Origin: Marinicella gelatinilytica
GTDB taxonomy: Bacteria; Pseudomonadota; Gammaproteobacteria; Xanthomonadales; Marinicellaceae
Assembly: GCF_026410405.1 (NCBI RefSeq)
Contig: NZ_JAPMLN010000009.1
Location: 48,362 to 112,361 of the forward strand
DNA: 64,000 nucleotides
Reading direction: 5' to 3'
In this document: positions 16,802 through 25,436 of the stretch, in pieces
Layout: the number at the start of each line of letters is the position of its first letter
How positions within the stretch are numbered: position 1 is the stretch's first letter
Program-made: the position numbers and the translations under genes
The notes under the pieces: model-generated
The model's input: the letters and a program-made list of their open reading frames with translations, nothing else
The model's database searches: none
Told to the model about the DNA's origin: nothing

Positions 16802-18042
16802 GAGTGGCCATTATTGGTGGTGGTATTTCGGGCTTAATGGCCGCTGATAAGCTTAATGGCCTTGTGGATTACAGTTTATTCGAGGCATCGCCAAACTTAG
16901 GAGGGCATGCCGATAGCCATGACATTGAGGTTGACGGTCAGACAATAACTGTGGACACCGGTTTTTTGGTCTATAACGAATCCCGATATCATCATTTTAA
17001 AGACATGCTTAACCGTTATGACGTTGATACTGAAGCCTCGGACATGAGTTTCGCCGTTTCCAACCGAGTCACCGGATTAGAATATAACGCCACCAGTGTG
17101 GGCGGTCTATTTTGTGATAAAAAAAACTTTGTTAGTGGTGCTTTTTACCGCATGATTTATGACATTATACGTTTTTACCGCAAAGCCCCTAAACTTCTTG
17201 CCGATGAAGTGGATGTGGGTATTTATGATTATTTGCTGACTGAGAAATATTCTGAATATTTTATTTATGAACACATGATGCCGATGGTCAGTGCTTTATG
17301 GTCCGGTGATTTTGAAACGGTTAAAGACTATCCCATTTATTATTTATTGCGATTTATGGCTAACCATAATATGTTGCAATTAACCGGCCGACCCCAATGG
17401 CGAACCATTTCAGGCGGTTCACAAAACTATGTAAAAGCCATTGAAAATCACTTGCAAGGATCGGTTTACCGCAACCAGCCGGTACATTCTGTTTGGCGCG
17501 ATGATCAAGGTGTTATCGTAACCACAGATGAAGGCAAAGAACGTTTCCAAGCCGTAATTTTTGCCACTCACGTGGATGATACATTAAATTTACTTGACCA
17601 ACCTAGCTTACTGGAAGCTGAGGCTTTGGGCGGTATCCGCTATGTTGAAAATCAAATGGATTTACACACAGATGGTCGTATATTGCCACGCAATAAAAAG
17701 GCCTGGGCCAGTTGGTCGGTTAATTATTATGGCGAAGCCGCTGCTGGTTGTCAGGTGAATTATTACCTCAATAAACTGCAAAACTTACCGGTTCAATCCC
17801 CGGTAATCGTCAGTCTAAACCAAACACAACGTATTAATCCTGAGTTGTGTTTACTCAGTAAAACCTACCGTCATCCGGTTTATGACCGTCAAACACCGGT
17901 TAAACAAAAACAGATACAGGCTTTGCAAGGTCACAACAACAGTTTTTACTGCGGTGCCTATTTAGGCTGGGGATTTCATGAAGATGGCGCGCAAAGTGGG
18001 GTTGAGGTGGCAAAATTAGTGCAGGAACAGTATGTTAAATAA
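16798..18042 (+). CDS. FAD-dependent amine-oxidase-like oxidoreductase
   Basis: 414 residues. N-terminal Rossmann motif GGGISGL (about residues 7-13) with the acidic ribose-binding 'LFEASPNLGGHA', and a C-terminal FAD contact 'YCGAYLGWGFHEDGAQSGVEVA' (in part). This is the 'NAD/FAD-binding protein' family of the DUF1365/CFA cluster. Homologous gene sets in Rhodobacter make furan fatty acids, where a flavoprotein-like desaturase (UfaD), a methylase (UfaM) and an oxygenase (UfaO) act on phospholipid chains; I cannot tell from sequence alone whether this is UfaD. Start is GTG 16798, overlapping the desaturase stop. Confidence 0.85.
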   Translation: MRVAIIGGGISGLMAADKLNGLVDYSLFEASPNLGGHADSHDIEVDGQTITVDTGFLVYNESRYHHFKDMLNRYDVDTEASDMSFAVSNRVTGLEYNATSVGGLFCDKKNFVSGAFYRMIYDIIRFYRKAPKLLADEVDVGIYDYLLTEKYSEYFIYEHMMPMVSALWSGDFETVKDYPIYYLLRFMANHNMLQLTGRPQWRTISGGSQNYVKAIENHLQGSVYRNQPVHSVWRDDQGVIVTTDEGKERFQAVIFATHVDDTLNLLDQPSLLEAEALGGIRYVENQMDLHTDGRILPRNKKAWASWSVNYYGEAAAGCQVNYYLNKLQNLPVQSPVIVSLNQTQRINPELCLLSKTYRHPVYDRQTPVKQKQIQALQGHNNSFYCGAYLGWGFHEDGAQSGVEVAKLVQEQYVK

Positions 18043-18823
18043 TGACATGCGAAGCTCAAGTAAACAAACCATGTTGCAGCCCGGTTATTTATCGGGGCAT
18101 GTGGTACATCACCGTTATAGTCCAAAGGAACACCGTTTTACAGACCGCATGTACTGGCATCTAGTGGCCATAGATGATCTGAACAGTTGGTGTCAACAAT
18201 CCTTGTTTCGCAGTCACAATGGTTTTAATATTTATGGTCTCTGCGACCGTGATTATGTGGTCAAAGACAAGCGATCCATTTCTATTAAATTAAATGAGTA
18301 TCTTCAGCAACAAACGGGTGAAGTCTTTAACGGTCATGTTCTGCTTATGACGCATCCACGTTTTATTAACGTCGGTTTTAATTCGGTCAGTTTTTATTTT
18401 TGTTACCAACAAGATCAACTGACATTTATCGTTTCTGAAATTAACAACACCCCATGGGGTGATAAGCAACTGTATTTTCATGATTGTCGGCAACAGGATA
18501 AAACCAGCAAAGCCGATACATACGATTTTAGTTTTGATAAAACTTTTCATATTTCACCGTTTGTACCCATGGATATTCACTACCAATGGCGTTTTAAAGT
18601 CAACGCAGAAGGTGTGGATGTGCATATGAAGTTATCTAAAGACGGTGATTCCATCATGTATGTTGGTATGCAAACATTATGGTGTGCTTCTGACACCAAA
18701 GCGGGCCTATCTTTAACGGTCAGACGACCCGCACAAGCCTGGAAAATGTGGCTCAATATTTATTATCAAGCAGCCCGATTGTGGCTTAAAAAAATACCTT
18801 TTTATAACCATCCAAACAGTTAA
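18032..18823 (+). CDS. DUF1365 family protein
   Basis: 263 residues. The opening 'LSGHVVHHRYSPKEHRF' is the family hallmark (G-x-V-x-H-x-R-x-x-P-x-x-H-x-F), followed by 'VFNGHVLLMTHPRFINVGFN' with 'NSVSFYFCY'. The later 'FHISPFVPMDIHYQW' and 'PAQAWKMWLNIYYQAARLW' complete the family. Soluble, with many conserved His and Asp residues, consistent with a metal or oxygen chemistry role, but no reaction is proven to my knowledge. It nearly always sits between the FAD enzyme and a CFA synthase, as here. ATG 18032 overlaps the upstream stop by 11 bases. Confidence 0.9.
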   Translation: MLNNDMRSSSKQTMLQPGYLSGHVVHHRYSPKEHRFTDRMYWHLVAIDDLNSWCQQSLFRSHNGFNIYGLCDRDYVVKDKRSISIKLNEYLQQQTGEVFNGHVLLMTHPRFINVGFNSVSFYFCYQQDQLTFIVSEINNTPWGDKQLYFHDCRQQDKTSKADTYDFSFDKTFHISPFVPMDIHYQWRFKVNAEGVDVHMKLSKDGDSIMYVGMQTLWCASDTKAGLSLTVRRPAQAWKMWLNIYYQAARLWLKKIPFYNHPNS

Positions 18824-18828
18824 CAACC

Positions 18829-20148
18829 ATGAATCAGCCAAATTTTAAAATAAATACTGACAGCAATTACCGAAATCAAACAGTCGAAAAGCCGTTGCGC
18901 ACGGTTGCACATCAGCGTCCCCAGCGTGGCCGTTTAACCCGATGGTTAAAAAAACAATTATTGAATCATCTAAAAGACTTACAACACGCGCATCTGATCA
19001 TCATCGATGGCGATGAACAATATAATTTTGGTGATGAGATGTCTGATTTGCAGGTCAGTCTTCACGTTCATGATGATCATTTTTACAGTGCTTTGGCTTT
19101 ACAGGGTAGTGTTGGTGCGGCTGAATCTTATCAACGTGGTGATTGGGATTGTGATGAATTAACACGGTTAATTCGGGTTTTTGTGCGTAACCGGGATTGG
19201 TTAGACAGCATTGAAAACGGCAGTGCCCGCATTAAAAATGCCCTGCTTAAGGTGGGCCATTATTTTCAAAAAAATTCACCGCAAGGTAGCCGTCAGAATA
19301 TTGCTGAACATTATGATTTAGGCAACGATTTGTTCCGTCTGTTTTTGGACGAACGCATGATGTATTCTTCAGCCATTTATAACCATGTCAATGATGATTT
19401 AGAAACAGCGGCCACCAGAAAGCTCAAAATTATATGTGAAAAATTGCAATTATCGGCCAATGATCGGGTCATTGAAATAGGTACCGGCTGGGGCGGTTTT
19501 GCGGTGTATGCAGCCCAGCATTACGGATGCCACGTCACCACCACCACCATTTCTGAACAGCAGTATCGTTACGCAGAGGACCTGGTTAAGCAATCAGGTC
19601 TGACAGATCGCGTTACTGTTTTGAAAAAAGACTACCGTGATTTATCGGGTCAGTTTGATAAATTAGTGTCGATAGAAATGGTGGAAGCGGTGGGGCATCA
19701 GTATTTGGCCACTTATTTAAAACAATGTGATGCCTTATTGAAAGAAGATGGTTTGGCGCTGATTCAAGCCATCACCATTGAAGACAGTCGTTATCAACAG
19801 GCCTTAAAATCAGTTGATTTCATCAAGAAGCATATTTTCCCGGGCAGCTTTATTCCTTCAGTGAGTACATTGGTCGGCACTGCCGGCGATCACAGCCAAT
19901 TGAAATTGGTTAATTTAGAAGACATTGGTGACAGTTATGCCCGGACTTTGGCCGATTGGCGTCAACGTTTTAATGAGCAAACTATAGAATTAGAATCGTT
20001 GGGATACGACCGTGAATTTCGTCGCATGTGGCGGTTTTATTTCTGTTACTGCGAGGGTGGTTTTATTGAACGGGCCATCAGCGACGTGCATCTGTTATTG
20101 GCTAAACCGGGCAACCAACGACCCATGTGGCGTAAAAGCCTAGTCTAA
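18829..20148 (+). CDS. Cyclopropane-fatty-acyl-phospholipid synthase
   Basis: 439 residues. SAM-dependent enzyme that adds a methylene (or methyl) group to double bonds of phospholipid acyl chains. An N-terminal lipid-binding domain (about 40-150) precedes 'AEHYDLGNDLFRLFLDERMMYS' (in part), SAM motif I 'VIEIGTGWGGFA' near residue 218, 'DYRDL', 'SIEMVEAVGHQ', 'KKHIFPGSFIPS' and 'FCYCEGGF'. All are conserved in CFA synthases. It is one of two CFA-superfamily enzymes in the operon; one may make the cyclopropane and the other a methylated intermediate, or both may act in a furan-fatty-acid-like pathway. Confidence 0.93.
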   Translation: MNQPNFKINTDSNYRNQTVEKPLRTVAHQRPQRGRLTRWLKKQLLNHLKDLQHAHLIIIDGDEQYNFGDEMSDLQVSLHVHDDHFYSALALQGSVGAAESYQRGDWDCDELTRLIRVFVRNRDWLDSIENGSARIKNALLKVGHYFQKNSPQGSRQNIAEHYDLGNDLFRLFLDERMMYSSAIYNHVNDDLETAATRKLKIICEKLQLSANDRVIEIGTGWGGFAVYAAQHYGCHVTTTTISEQQYRYAEDLVKQSGLTDRVTVLKKDYRDLSGQFDKLVSIEMVEAVGHQYLATYLKQCDALLKEDGLALIQAITIEDSRYQQALKSVDFIKKHIFPGSFIPSVSTLVGTAGDHSQLKLVNLEDIGDSYARTLADWRQRFNEQTIELESLGYDREFRRMWRFYFCYCEGGFIERAISDVHLLLAKPGNQRPMWRKSLV

Positions 20149-20151
20149 CCC

Positions 20152-20685
20152 ATGAATTCATCGACTTTAAAAACCGTGATTCATGCCATGCTGCTCAATG
20201 CCCTGTGGTTTTCCGTGGTTTTGGGAGTGGCTTATGGATTTAAGCTGCCGGCTTTACTGGTGTTTATGCTGATTCTCGTTGTCACTGCTTATGAAGGCTG
20301 GCAACGCAGTGATGTGGTGGCCATGGTCTTTGGTTTGGTGGTGGGGGTTGTCTTGGATGGCTTCTTGCAAATCAGTGGTTGGGTTAATTATGGGCACTGG
20401 TTTAATTCACTGTGGTGGTTACCGCCGTATTGGATTCTGATGCTCTGGATTGGTTTTGCCTTGTCATTAAAAATCGGTATGCGTTGGTTGTTCCGAAGCT
20501 ATTGGCTGGGTGCGGCGTTTTTAATTATTGGCGCCCCCTTGAGTTATTTTTCAGCCGCTAAACTGGGCGCGGTGGCGCTACAAAAACCGATGGCCGTGAT
20601 GCTGTTAATCGCTGTGGGTTGGTGGTTTTATTTCAGTGTTTTATATGGCATCAATAAATCGTGGAGAAGGGCGTATGATGTATAG
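20152..20685 (+). CDS. DUF2878 family membrane protein
   Basis: 177 residues, nearly all hydrophobic, with about six transmembrane spans. Recognisable family features are the early 'HAMLLNALWFSVVLG' span, 'VVGVVLDGFLQISGWVNYG' and 'LPPYWILMLWIGFALSL', with conserved Asp, Trp and Pro in the membrane. Function unknown; consistently found in the desaturase/DUF1365/CFA clusters. It starts 3 bases after the CFA synthase and overlaps the next gene by 11 bases. Confidence 0.85.
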   Translation: MNSSTLKTVIHAMLLNALWFSVVLGVAYGFKLPALLVFMLILVVTAYEGWQRSDVVAMVFGLVVGVVLDGFLQISGWVNYGHWFNSLWWLPPYWILMLWIGFALSLKIGMRWLFRSYWLGAAFLIIGAPLSYFSAAKLGAVALQKPMAVMLLIAVGWWFYFSVLYGINKSWRRAYDV

Positions 20686-21454
20686 TCATCCAATAATCTT
20701 AGCTGCTGCAGTGTGTCTATTGTTACAACTGTCGGCTTTTGTTTATCAGCTTAAAACCCGGCATGCCGACAGCGTCGATATGGCCTGGGCGTGGGGCATT
20801 GTGGCCGCGGCGATTATTTACCAATTCATGCTGAGTGCGGATATCACTAATCGATTGTTGGTGCTGTTATTCCCGATTATCTGGTATGGCCGATTGGGTT
20901 GGCATTTACTGGCGCGTTATGACGGTCAGCATGAGGATTCCCGTTATCGACATCTGCGAAATCATTGGTCTGAAAACACGCAAGGAAAGTTCTTTGTCTT
21001 TTTTATGTTCCAGGCAGGTTTAAGCATCTTATTTTCATTGCCGGCTTATTGGTTATTGAATACTGAAGCGCTTGCGATGTGGCAAATGGCGGCGGCAATC
21101 GTGATTGGCGGTGGCGCTTTGCTGGGTGAAAGTTTGGCAGATCGACAATTACACCAATTTAAACGCAGCCATAACGCCAGTGAAGTGTGCAATGTCGGCT
21201 TGTGGCGTTATTCACGTCACCCCAATTACTTTTTCGAATGGTTACATTGGTTTATTTACCCGATTTTATTGTGGCACAGCGATTATCTCTGGTATGCCTT
21301 CGGCATGGTGGCGTTAATGCTCTTGTTCTTATTAAAACTCACCGGGATTCCATTTTCAGAACAGCAGGCCATTAAAAAACGTGGCTTAGCTTATAAGCGT
21401 TATCAACAACGCACCAACAAATTTTTTATAGGACCTGTTAACAATGATATATAA
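20675..21454 (+). CDS. DUF1295 (steroid 5-alpha-reductase-like) membrane protein
   Basis: About 259 residues with six or more membrane spans. The C-terminal 'NVGLWRYSRHPNYFFEWLHWFIYP' (in part), then 'IPFSEQQAIKKRGLAYKRYQQRTNKFF', is diagnostic of DUF1295/isoprenylcysteine methyltransferase-steroid reductase-like proteins. Family members are candidates for reduction or modification of membrane lipids. ATG 20675 (with a second ATG at 20678) is chosen because GGAGAAGG lies just ahead; an upstream in-frame ATG at 20636 is deep inside the previous gene. It overlaps the following gene by 11 bases. Confidence 0.87.
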   Translation: MMYSHPIILAAAVCLLLQLSAFVYQLKTRHADSVDMAWAWGIVAAAIIYQFMLSADITNRLLVLLFPIIWYGRLGWHLLARYDGQHEDSRYRHLRNHWSENTQGKFFVFFMFQAGLSILFSLPAYWLLNTEALAMWQMAAAIVIGGGALLGESLADRQLHQFKRSHNASEVCNVGLWRYSRHPNYFFEWLHWFIYPILLWHSDYLWYAFGMVALMLLFLLKLTGIPFSEQQAIKKRGLAYKRYQQRTNKFFIGPVNNDI

Positions 21455-22478
21455 GATGATTGATTGGGTGGAGCGCGGCTTGGTACCTGACTTTTTGGTT
21501 CGCTCAGGCATTCGACACTTGGTCAAAAAAAGGTTATCAGAAGAGTCGGCCCAAGAGCCGGAGCAGGCGTCTCAGAAGTTTAATGATTTTTTGCTGGAAT
21601 TAAAAACCACGGCGATGGCCATTGAAACCGACAAAGCCAATGAACAACACTACGAAGTGGACGCTGAATTTTATCAATGGGTATTGGGAGATTATGATAA
21701 ATATTCATCGGCTTATTATCAGCCGGGTGATGATTTATCAACGGCAGAACGGCGCATGCTGGATTTATATATTGAACGGGCGCAACTCAAGGACGGTCAG
21801 CAGATTCTTGAACTGGGCTGTGGCTGGGGTTCGTTGACCTTATTTATGGCCGAACAATTTCCGAAAGCAAAAATTACCGGCGTCTCTAACTCCCATTCGC
21901 AGCGTGAATACATTATGGGACAGGCACAGGAACGCGGATTAAGTCATGTTGAAATCATCACCTGTGATATCAATGAATTGACGTTAGACCAGCGGTTTGA
22001 CCGCATCATATCCATTGAAATGTTTGAGCATATTCGAAACTACCAGCAGCTTCTGGCCAACTGTTCTACCTGGTTAAAGTGCGATGGTTTGATGTTTGTG
22101 CATATTTTTTGTCACCGCTTTTTAATGTACCCTTATGAAGTCCGCGGCGAAGATGACTGGATGTCTGAATATTTCTTTAGTGGTGGACAAATGCCGGCCC
22201 AGGACACGTTTTTGTTTTTTCAGGATGACATGAAAGTGCAACGCCGGTGGCTGTTATCGGGTCAGCATTATGAGAAAACATCGAACCACTGGCTCAATAA
22301 CATGGATCGCAATAAAAACCACATCATGCCGGTATTAAAACGGGTGTATGGTGATGATGCGGCCTTGTGGTGGCAACGCTGGCGCATCTTTTTTATGTCA
22401 TGTGCCGAGTTGTTTGGTTATGATAAAGGTAATCAATGGTTGGTGGGGCATTATTTGTGGTCTCCAAAAAATAAATGA
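21444..22478 (+). CDS. CFA-synthase-like SAM-dependent methyltransferase
   Basis: 344 residues. 'VDAEFYQWVLGDYDKYSSAYY' (in part), motif I 'ILELGCGWGSLTLFMA' near residue 125, 'ITGVSNSHSQREYI', 'SIEMFEHIRNY' and 'MFVHIFCHR' place it in the CFA/mycolic-acid/coclaurine-methyltransferase-like branch. It lacks the N-terminal lipid-binding domain of the synthase at 18829. A methylase of this type (UfaM in Rhodobacter) is expected in furan fatty acid clusters, but orthology is not proven. The ATG overlaps DUF1295, and the TGA overlaps the kinase start. Confidence 0.88.
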   Translation: MIYKMIDWVERGLVPDFLVRSGIRHLVKKRLSEESAQEPEQASQKFNDFLLELKTTAMAIETDKANEQHYEVDAEFYQWVLGDYDKYSSAYYQPGDDLSTAERRMLDLYIERAQLKDGQQILELGCGWGSLTLFMAEQFPKAKITGVSNSHSQREYIMGQAQERGLSHVEIITCDINELTLDQRFDRIISIEMFEHIRNYQQLLANCSTWLKCDGLMFVHIFCHRFLMYPYEVRGEDDWMSEYFFSGGQMPAQDTFLFFQDDMKVQRRWLLSGQHYEKTSNHWLNNMDRNKNHIMPVLKRVYGDDAALWWQRWRIFFMSCAELFGYDKGNQWLVGHYLWSPKNK

Positions 22479-23782
22479 GCAACACAATTAAAAAAGATAA
22501 AGGCTTAGTCAGTAAGCTGAATAAAGTCTTTATTATTCAATTGGTCTTTATCAGCTTGGCCACCGTGGGTGGTGTTTTTGGCGCCGCCAAAGTGGTGGAA
22601 AATGTCCTGATTAAACAAGCCTTACAAGGTGAGGCCGCATTTTTCTGGGAACACCGCGCTAACAATTCGGATTTTCCCTTACCCAAAACCATGAATCTCA
22701 CCGGTTACATGGTTAATAACGATGATTATTCCGCTGTACCGGAGCCTCTGGCAACCATGCAAGAAGCCTATCAACGGGTGGAACTCAACCATAAAATGCC
22801 GATTGCCTATGTAACCCAAAAGGGCAACCAAAAGCTGTTTCTGGTTTTTGAAGAAGCCCAGGTGTCGAAATTGGCGTTTTATTTTGGTATTACACCCTTG
22901 GTGATTGTATTGCTGGCCATTTATTTACCGGCTTTTATTTCCTATGTGCATTCAAAGCGGGCCTTGTCACCGATTCTGCAGTTGGTGCGAAAACTGGAAA
23001 AGGTTGATATTTCGCAAGCGGGTTTAAGTCAGCTCAATTTCGATGATGTCAATCAATACGCCAACAATGAAATCAACACCCTGGTGGCCACCTTTGAAAA
23101 AGTCTCCGGACGCATTGCCGAGTTTGTTAATCGCGAGCGAAACTTTTCTCGTTATGCCGGTCATGAGTTACGAACACCTTTAGCGGTACTGAAGGGGAAT
23201 GTTGAACTACTGAAAAAACAGCCCCTGGAACCAGCGGCTAAACGTTTAGTGATGCGCATGGAACCGATGGTGGCTGATATGCAGTCATTGATAGAAGCTT
23301 TGTTGCTTTTATCCCGCGAAAATCAGGTCGCTAACCAAGAGGTCACGGTGATTAATGATGTGCTCAAAAACATCGTTGAGCAGGCCATTGCTTTATTCCC
23401 CGATAAAGAAGTCACTTTGCATTGGCGCATGAAGCATCTTATCGAGGCGCCAATCGCGGAACAAATTTTTTCTATGGTCATCAGTAATTTGGTGCGTAAT
23501 GCCTGTTTATATTCAGGTGATAAGCCCGAGTTGACGGTCACCATAGATCATAATCACATCATTATTTCAGACCAGGGTAAAGGCATGGATGCGGAGACCT
23601 TGAAGAGAATTAAAGAACCCTTTTACCGCGGCGATGAGTTCGGTGAAAAAGGATTCGGTTTGGGTTTGTCGATTGTCGATTGGCTCTGTCAGCAATGCGG
23701 TTGGCAAGTGGATTTTTTAAGCCAACCCGATCAGGGAACCACGGTCACCTTAACCCTTACACAAGTTAAAATATTAGCGTAG
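22475..23782 (+). CDS. Sensor histidine kinase, last gene of the lipid operon
   Basis: 435 residues. TM1 at about 20-40 and TM2 at about 132-155 bracket a ~90-residue periplasmic sensor with no recognised domain. A HAMP-like linker follows, then HisKA with phospho-acceptor His230 in 'RYAGHELRTPLAVLKGN', and HATPase_c with N-box 'SNLVRNACLYS', 'DQGKGMD' and 'GFGLGLSIV'. The ATGA overlap with the preceding methyltransferase says it is co-transcribed with the lipid enzymes, so it may sense membrane state. Its stop codon (GCG TAG) lies inside the left inverted repeat of the element at 23777-24066. The presumed partner regulator is at 24089. Confidence 0.92.
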   Translation: MSNTIKKDKGLVSKLNKVFIIQLVFISLATVGGVFGAAKVVENVLIKQALQGEAAFFWEHRANNSDFPLPKTMNLTGYMVNNDDYSAVPEPLATMQEAYQRVELNHKMPIAYVTQKGNQKLFLVFEEAQVSKLAFYFGITPLVIVLLAIYLPAFISYVHSKRALSPILQLVRKLEKVDISQAGLSQLNFDDVNQYANNEINTLVATFEKVSGRIAEFVNRERNFSRYAGHELRTPLAVLKGNVELLKKQPLEPAAKRLVMRMEPMVADMQSLIEALLLLSRENQVANQEVTVINDVLKNIVEQAIALFPDKEVTLHWRMKHLIEAPIAEQIFSMVISNLVRNACLYSGDKPELTVTIDHNHIIISDQGKGMDAETLKRIKEPFYRGDEFGEKGFGLGLSIVDWLCQQCGWQVDFLSQPDQGTTVTLTLTQVKILA

Positions 23783-24066
23783 TATATTGAACATATGTGC
23801 ACAATGAGTGAATCATAAAACAGTCAGATACAAGGCTTTTTTTCTTCGTAATAGTTATTCATATTGCAAGGAAATATAACGCCGTAGATGGCTGTTTTAG
23901 GATTCACCCTTCGGGAGTCAGCCACAAACCTCATTACAGCGTCCCCTAAAAGGGCCTACTGTTGGTATCGCTCTTGATAAGGACTAAGGCCATTATCTGC
24001 AACCGATGCCTTGTTATGAGGCTTGTGACAGACTCTCATAGTACACAGATGTTTAATATACTACGC
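23777..24066. mobile_element. MITE-like element with ~32-bp imperfect terminal inverted repeats
   Basis: The left end GCGTAGTATATTGAACAT (from 23777) pairs with the right end ATGTTTAATATACTACGC (to 24066). Extending inward, about 28 of 32 positions match. Inside is a second inverted repeat, TGAATCATAAAACAGTC (23809-23825) with GGCTGTTTTAGGATTCA (23890-23906). There is no open frame and no clear target duplication. It separates kinase from regulator and supplies the kinase stop codon, so it inserted at the very end of that gene. Confidence 0.7.
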
Positions 24067-24088
24067 CAGCTACACAGGAGCACAACAC

Positions 24089-24775
24089 ATGACAAATATT
24101 AACGTATTACTGGTGGAAGACCACCAATCATTGGCAGAAACAGTGACTGATTTTCTGGAATTGGCAAACATCACCGTCGACTATGCCGCAGACGGTATCA
24201 CCGGCATGCATCTGGCTGTCACCAACCATTATGATGCCTTGGTTTTAGATGTGATGTTACCCGGCATGGGCGGCTTTGATATTTGCCAAAAAGTGCGCAA
24301 AGAAGTGCGATCCGATGTGCCCATTATTATGCTCACCGCCCGCGATCAAATCGATGATAAAATCACCGGATTTGACTCAGGTGCCGATGACTATTTGGTG
24401 AAACCCTTTAATCCCGATGAATTAGTGGCTCGCATAAAATCACTGGTCCGCCGCCACCGCGGCGAATTCGACCAAAGCGCCCTGCAAGTCGGTGATTTGG
24501 TGTTCGATCTCGCCACCATGCAAGTCAAGCGCGACAAACAATTGCTCAAAGTATCCCCCACCGGCATGCAGATTCTTAAAATCTTGATGAAAAAATCCCC
24601 CGAAGTGGTCACCAAAGAACAACTCACCCAACAACTCTGGGGCGACCTCGTCCCCGAATCCGACGTCCTGCGCAGCCACCTCTACCTACTCCGCAAAATC
24701 ATCGATAAACCTTTCGATAAAGAATTGTTGCATACCATACCGGGTGTGGGTTTGAAGATGGCGGATGAGGATTAA
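24089..24775 (+). CDS. OmpR-family response regulator
   Basis: 228 residues. Receiver domain with the acidic pair 'VEDH', phosphoacceptor Asp54 in 'DALVLDVMLPG', Thr in 'IIMLTARD' and Lys in 'DYLVKPF', then a winged-helix DNA-binding domain from about 130 to 225 ('VSPTGMQILKILMKKSPEVV', 'SHLYLLRKIID', 'TIPGVGLKM'). Presumed partner of the kinase at 22475; kinase-then-regulator is the less common order. The 5' region belongs to the inserted element (right repeat ends at 24066), so its own promoter may lie inside that element. RBS AGGAG (about 24076-24080). Confidence 0.93.
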   Translation: MTNINVLLVEDHQSLAETVTDFLELANITVDYAADGITGMHLAVTNHYDALVLDVMLPGMGGFDICQKVRKEVRSDVPIIMLTARDQIDDKITGFDSGADDYLVKPFNPDELVARIKSLVRRHRGEFDQSALQVGDLVFDLATMQVKRDKQLLKVSPTGMQILKILMKKSPEVVTKEQLTQQLWGDLVPESDVLRSHLYLLRKIIDKPFDKELLHTIPGVGLKMADED

Positions 24776-24833
24776 AATAAATAATCTCAAAAATGCGTTA
24801 TTATCCGGCCATATAGATGCTAATAGGACACAA

Positions 24834-24871
24834 ATGCGTTTTAACCTCGAATTGTTCGAATAAAAACGCAT
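24834..24871. terminator. Hairpin downstream of the response regulator
   Basis: ATGCGTTTT (24834-24842) pairs with AAAACGCAT (24863-24871), with an inner TCGAA/TTCGA pair (24847-24851, 24855-24859). Bulged stem; no strong T-run on either side. It may end the regulator transcript at the border of the cassette region. Confidence 0.4.
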
Positions 24872-24975
24872 AAATCTTCAACAAAGTGGTGATAAAGCAC
24901 TCAAAAAGGCGTAAAAAACCCCTAAAAAGCTGATTTAAGCCCTAAGTTTGGATTAAAATGTATGTTTAATAAGTT

Positions 24976-24982
24976 GTTATAT
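24976..24982 (+). other. Integron core-site heptamer GTTATAT at the left edge of cassette 1
   Basis: The heptamer is identical to the R' core site that ends the attC of cassette 1 (25415-25421), and the coding start follows 14 bases later, the spacing usual for gene cassettes. No complete attC or attI structure is seen just upstream, so this is a boundary candidate. Confidence 0.45.
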
Positions 24983-24995
24983 TTTTTGAGTAGTC

Positions 24996-25412
24996 ATGAG
25001 CACGATAATTAGAACTGTATCAACGTCACTACTTTTATTCATGCTGCCGATAGCCGCTTATCAGGCATACAAAATATTGCTTATTGGTAGCTGCGATCCA
25101 AAGTTTGGCTGTTGGGGCACTTTCAAACTTAGCTTGTTAATTTGCTCAGCGTACGGCTTTATATCGCTAGTTGCATTAATCTCGGTTCAGTTGTTATCCA
25201 GAGTAAACATGCTCAACGTGCTAGCTGTACTGGTAACACTGCTACTCGGAGCAACACATTGGTTTGTGCTTTCGATTGAGTTTTTAGATTCGCTAACCAT
25301 GCAGGTGCTATTTTGGCTGGCGCTGTCAGGTGTGCTTTATTCACTTGCAGCTGTAATTTCAAAAAAATATAACAAGCAAAGCCAGCCGACGCGTACCGCG
25401 CGGCTGCTTTGA
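24996..25412 (+). CDS. Gene-cassette 1: small membrane protein of unknown function
   Basis: 138 residues with four transmembrane spans (about 5-28, 42-68, 72-92, 100-122) and a short loop with paired cysteines 'GSCDPKFGCWG' after the first span. The last residues 'NKQSQPTRTARLL' are encoded by the attC site itself (25367-25421), a familiar feature of integron cassettes. No family recognised. The start ATG 24996 lies 14 bases after a core-site heptamer. Promoterless by design in cassettes; expression would need an upstream promoter. Confidence 0.75.
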   Translation: MSTIIRTVSTSLLLFMLPIAAYQAYKILLIGSCDPKFGCWGTFKLSLLICSAYGFISLVALISVQLLSRVNMLNVLAVLVTLLLGATHWFVLSIEFLDSLTMQVLFWLALSGVLYSLAAVISKKYNKQSQPTRTARLL

Positions 25413-25421
25413 GCGTTATAT
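25367..25421 (+). other. attC recombination site of cassette 1
   Basis: Imperfect palindrome of 55 bases. The ends ATATAAC (25367-25373, R'') and GTTATAT (25415-25421, R') are exact complements. The inner arms AAAGCCAGCCG and CGGCTGCTTT pair with one unpaired extra base, as attC sites require for strand choice. The cassette gene's stop lies inside it. Confidence 0.82.
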
Positions 25422-25436
25422 AGGCCCAGTGAGACT

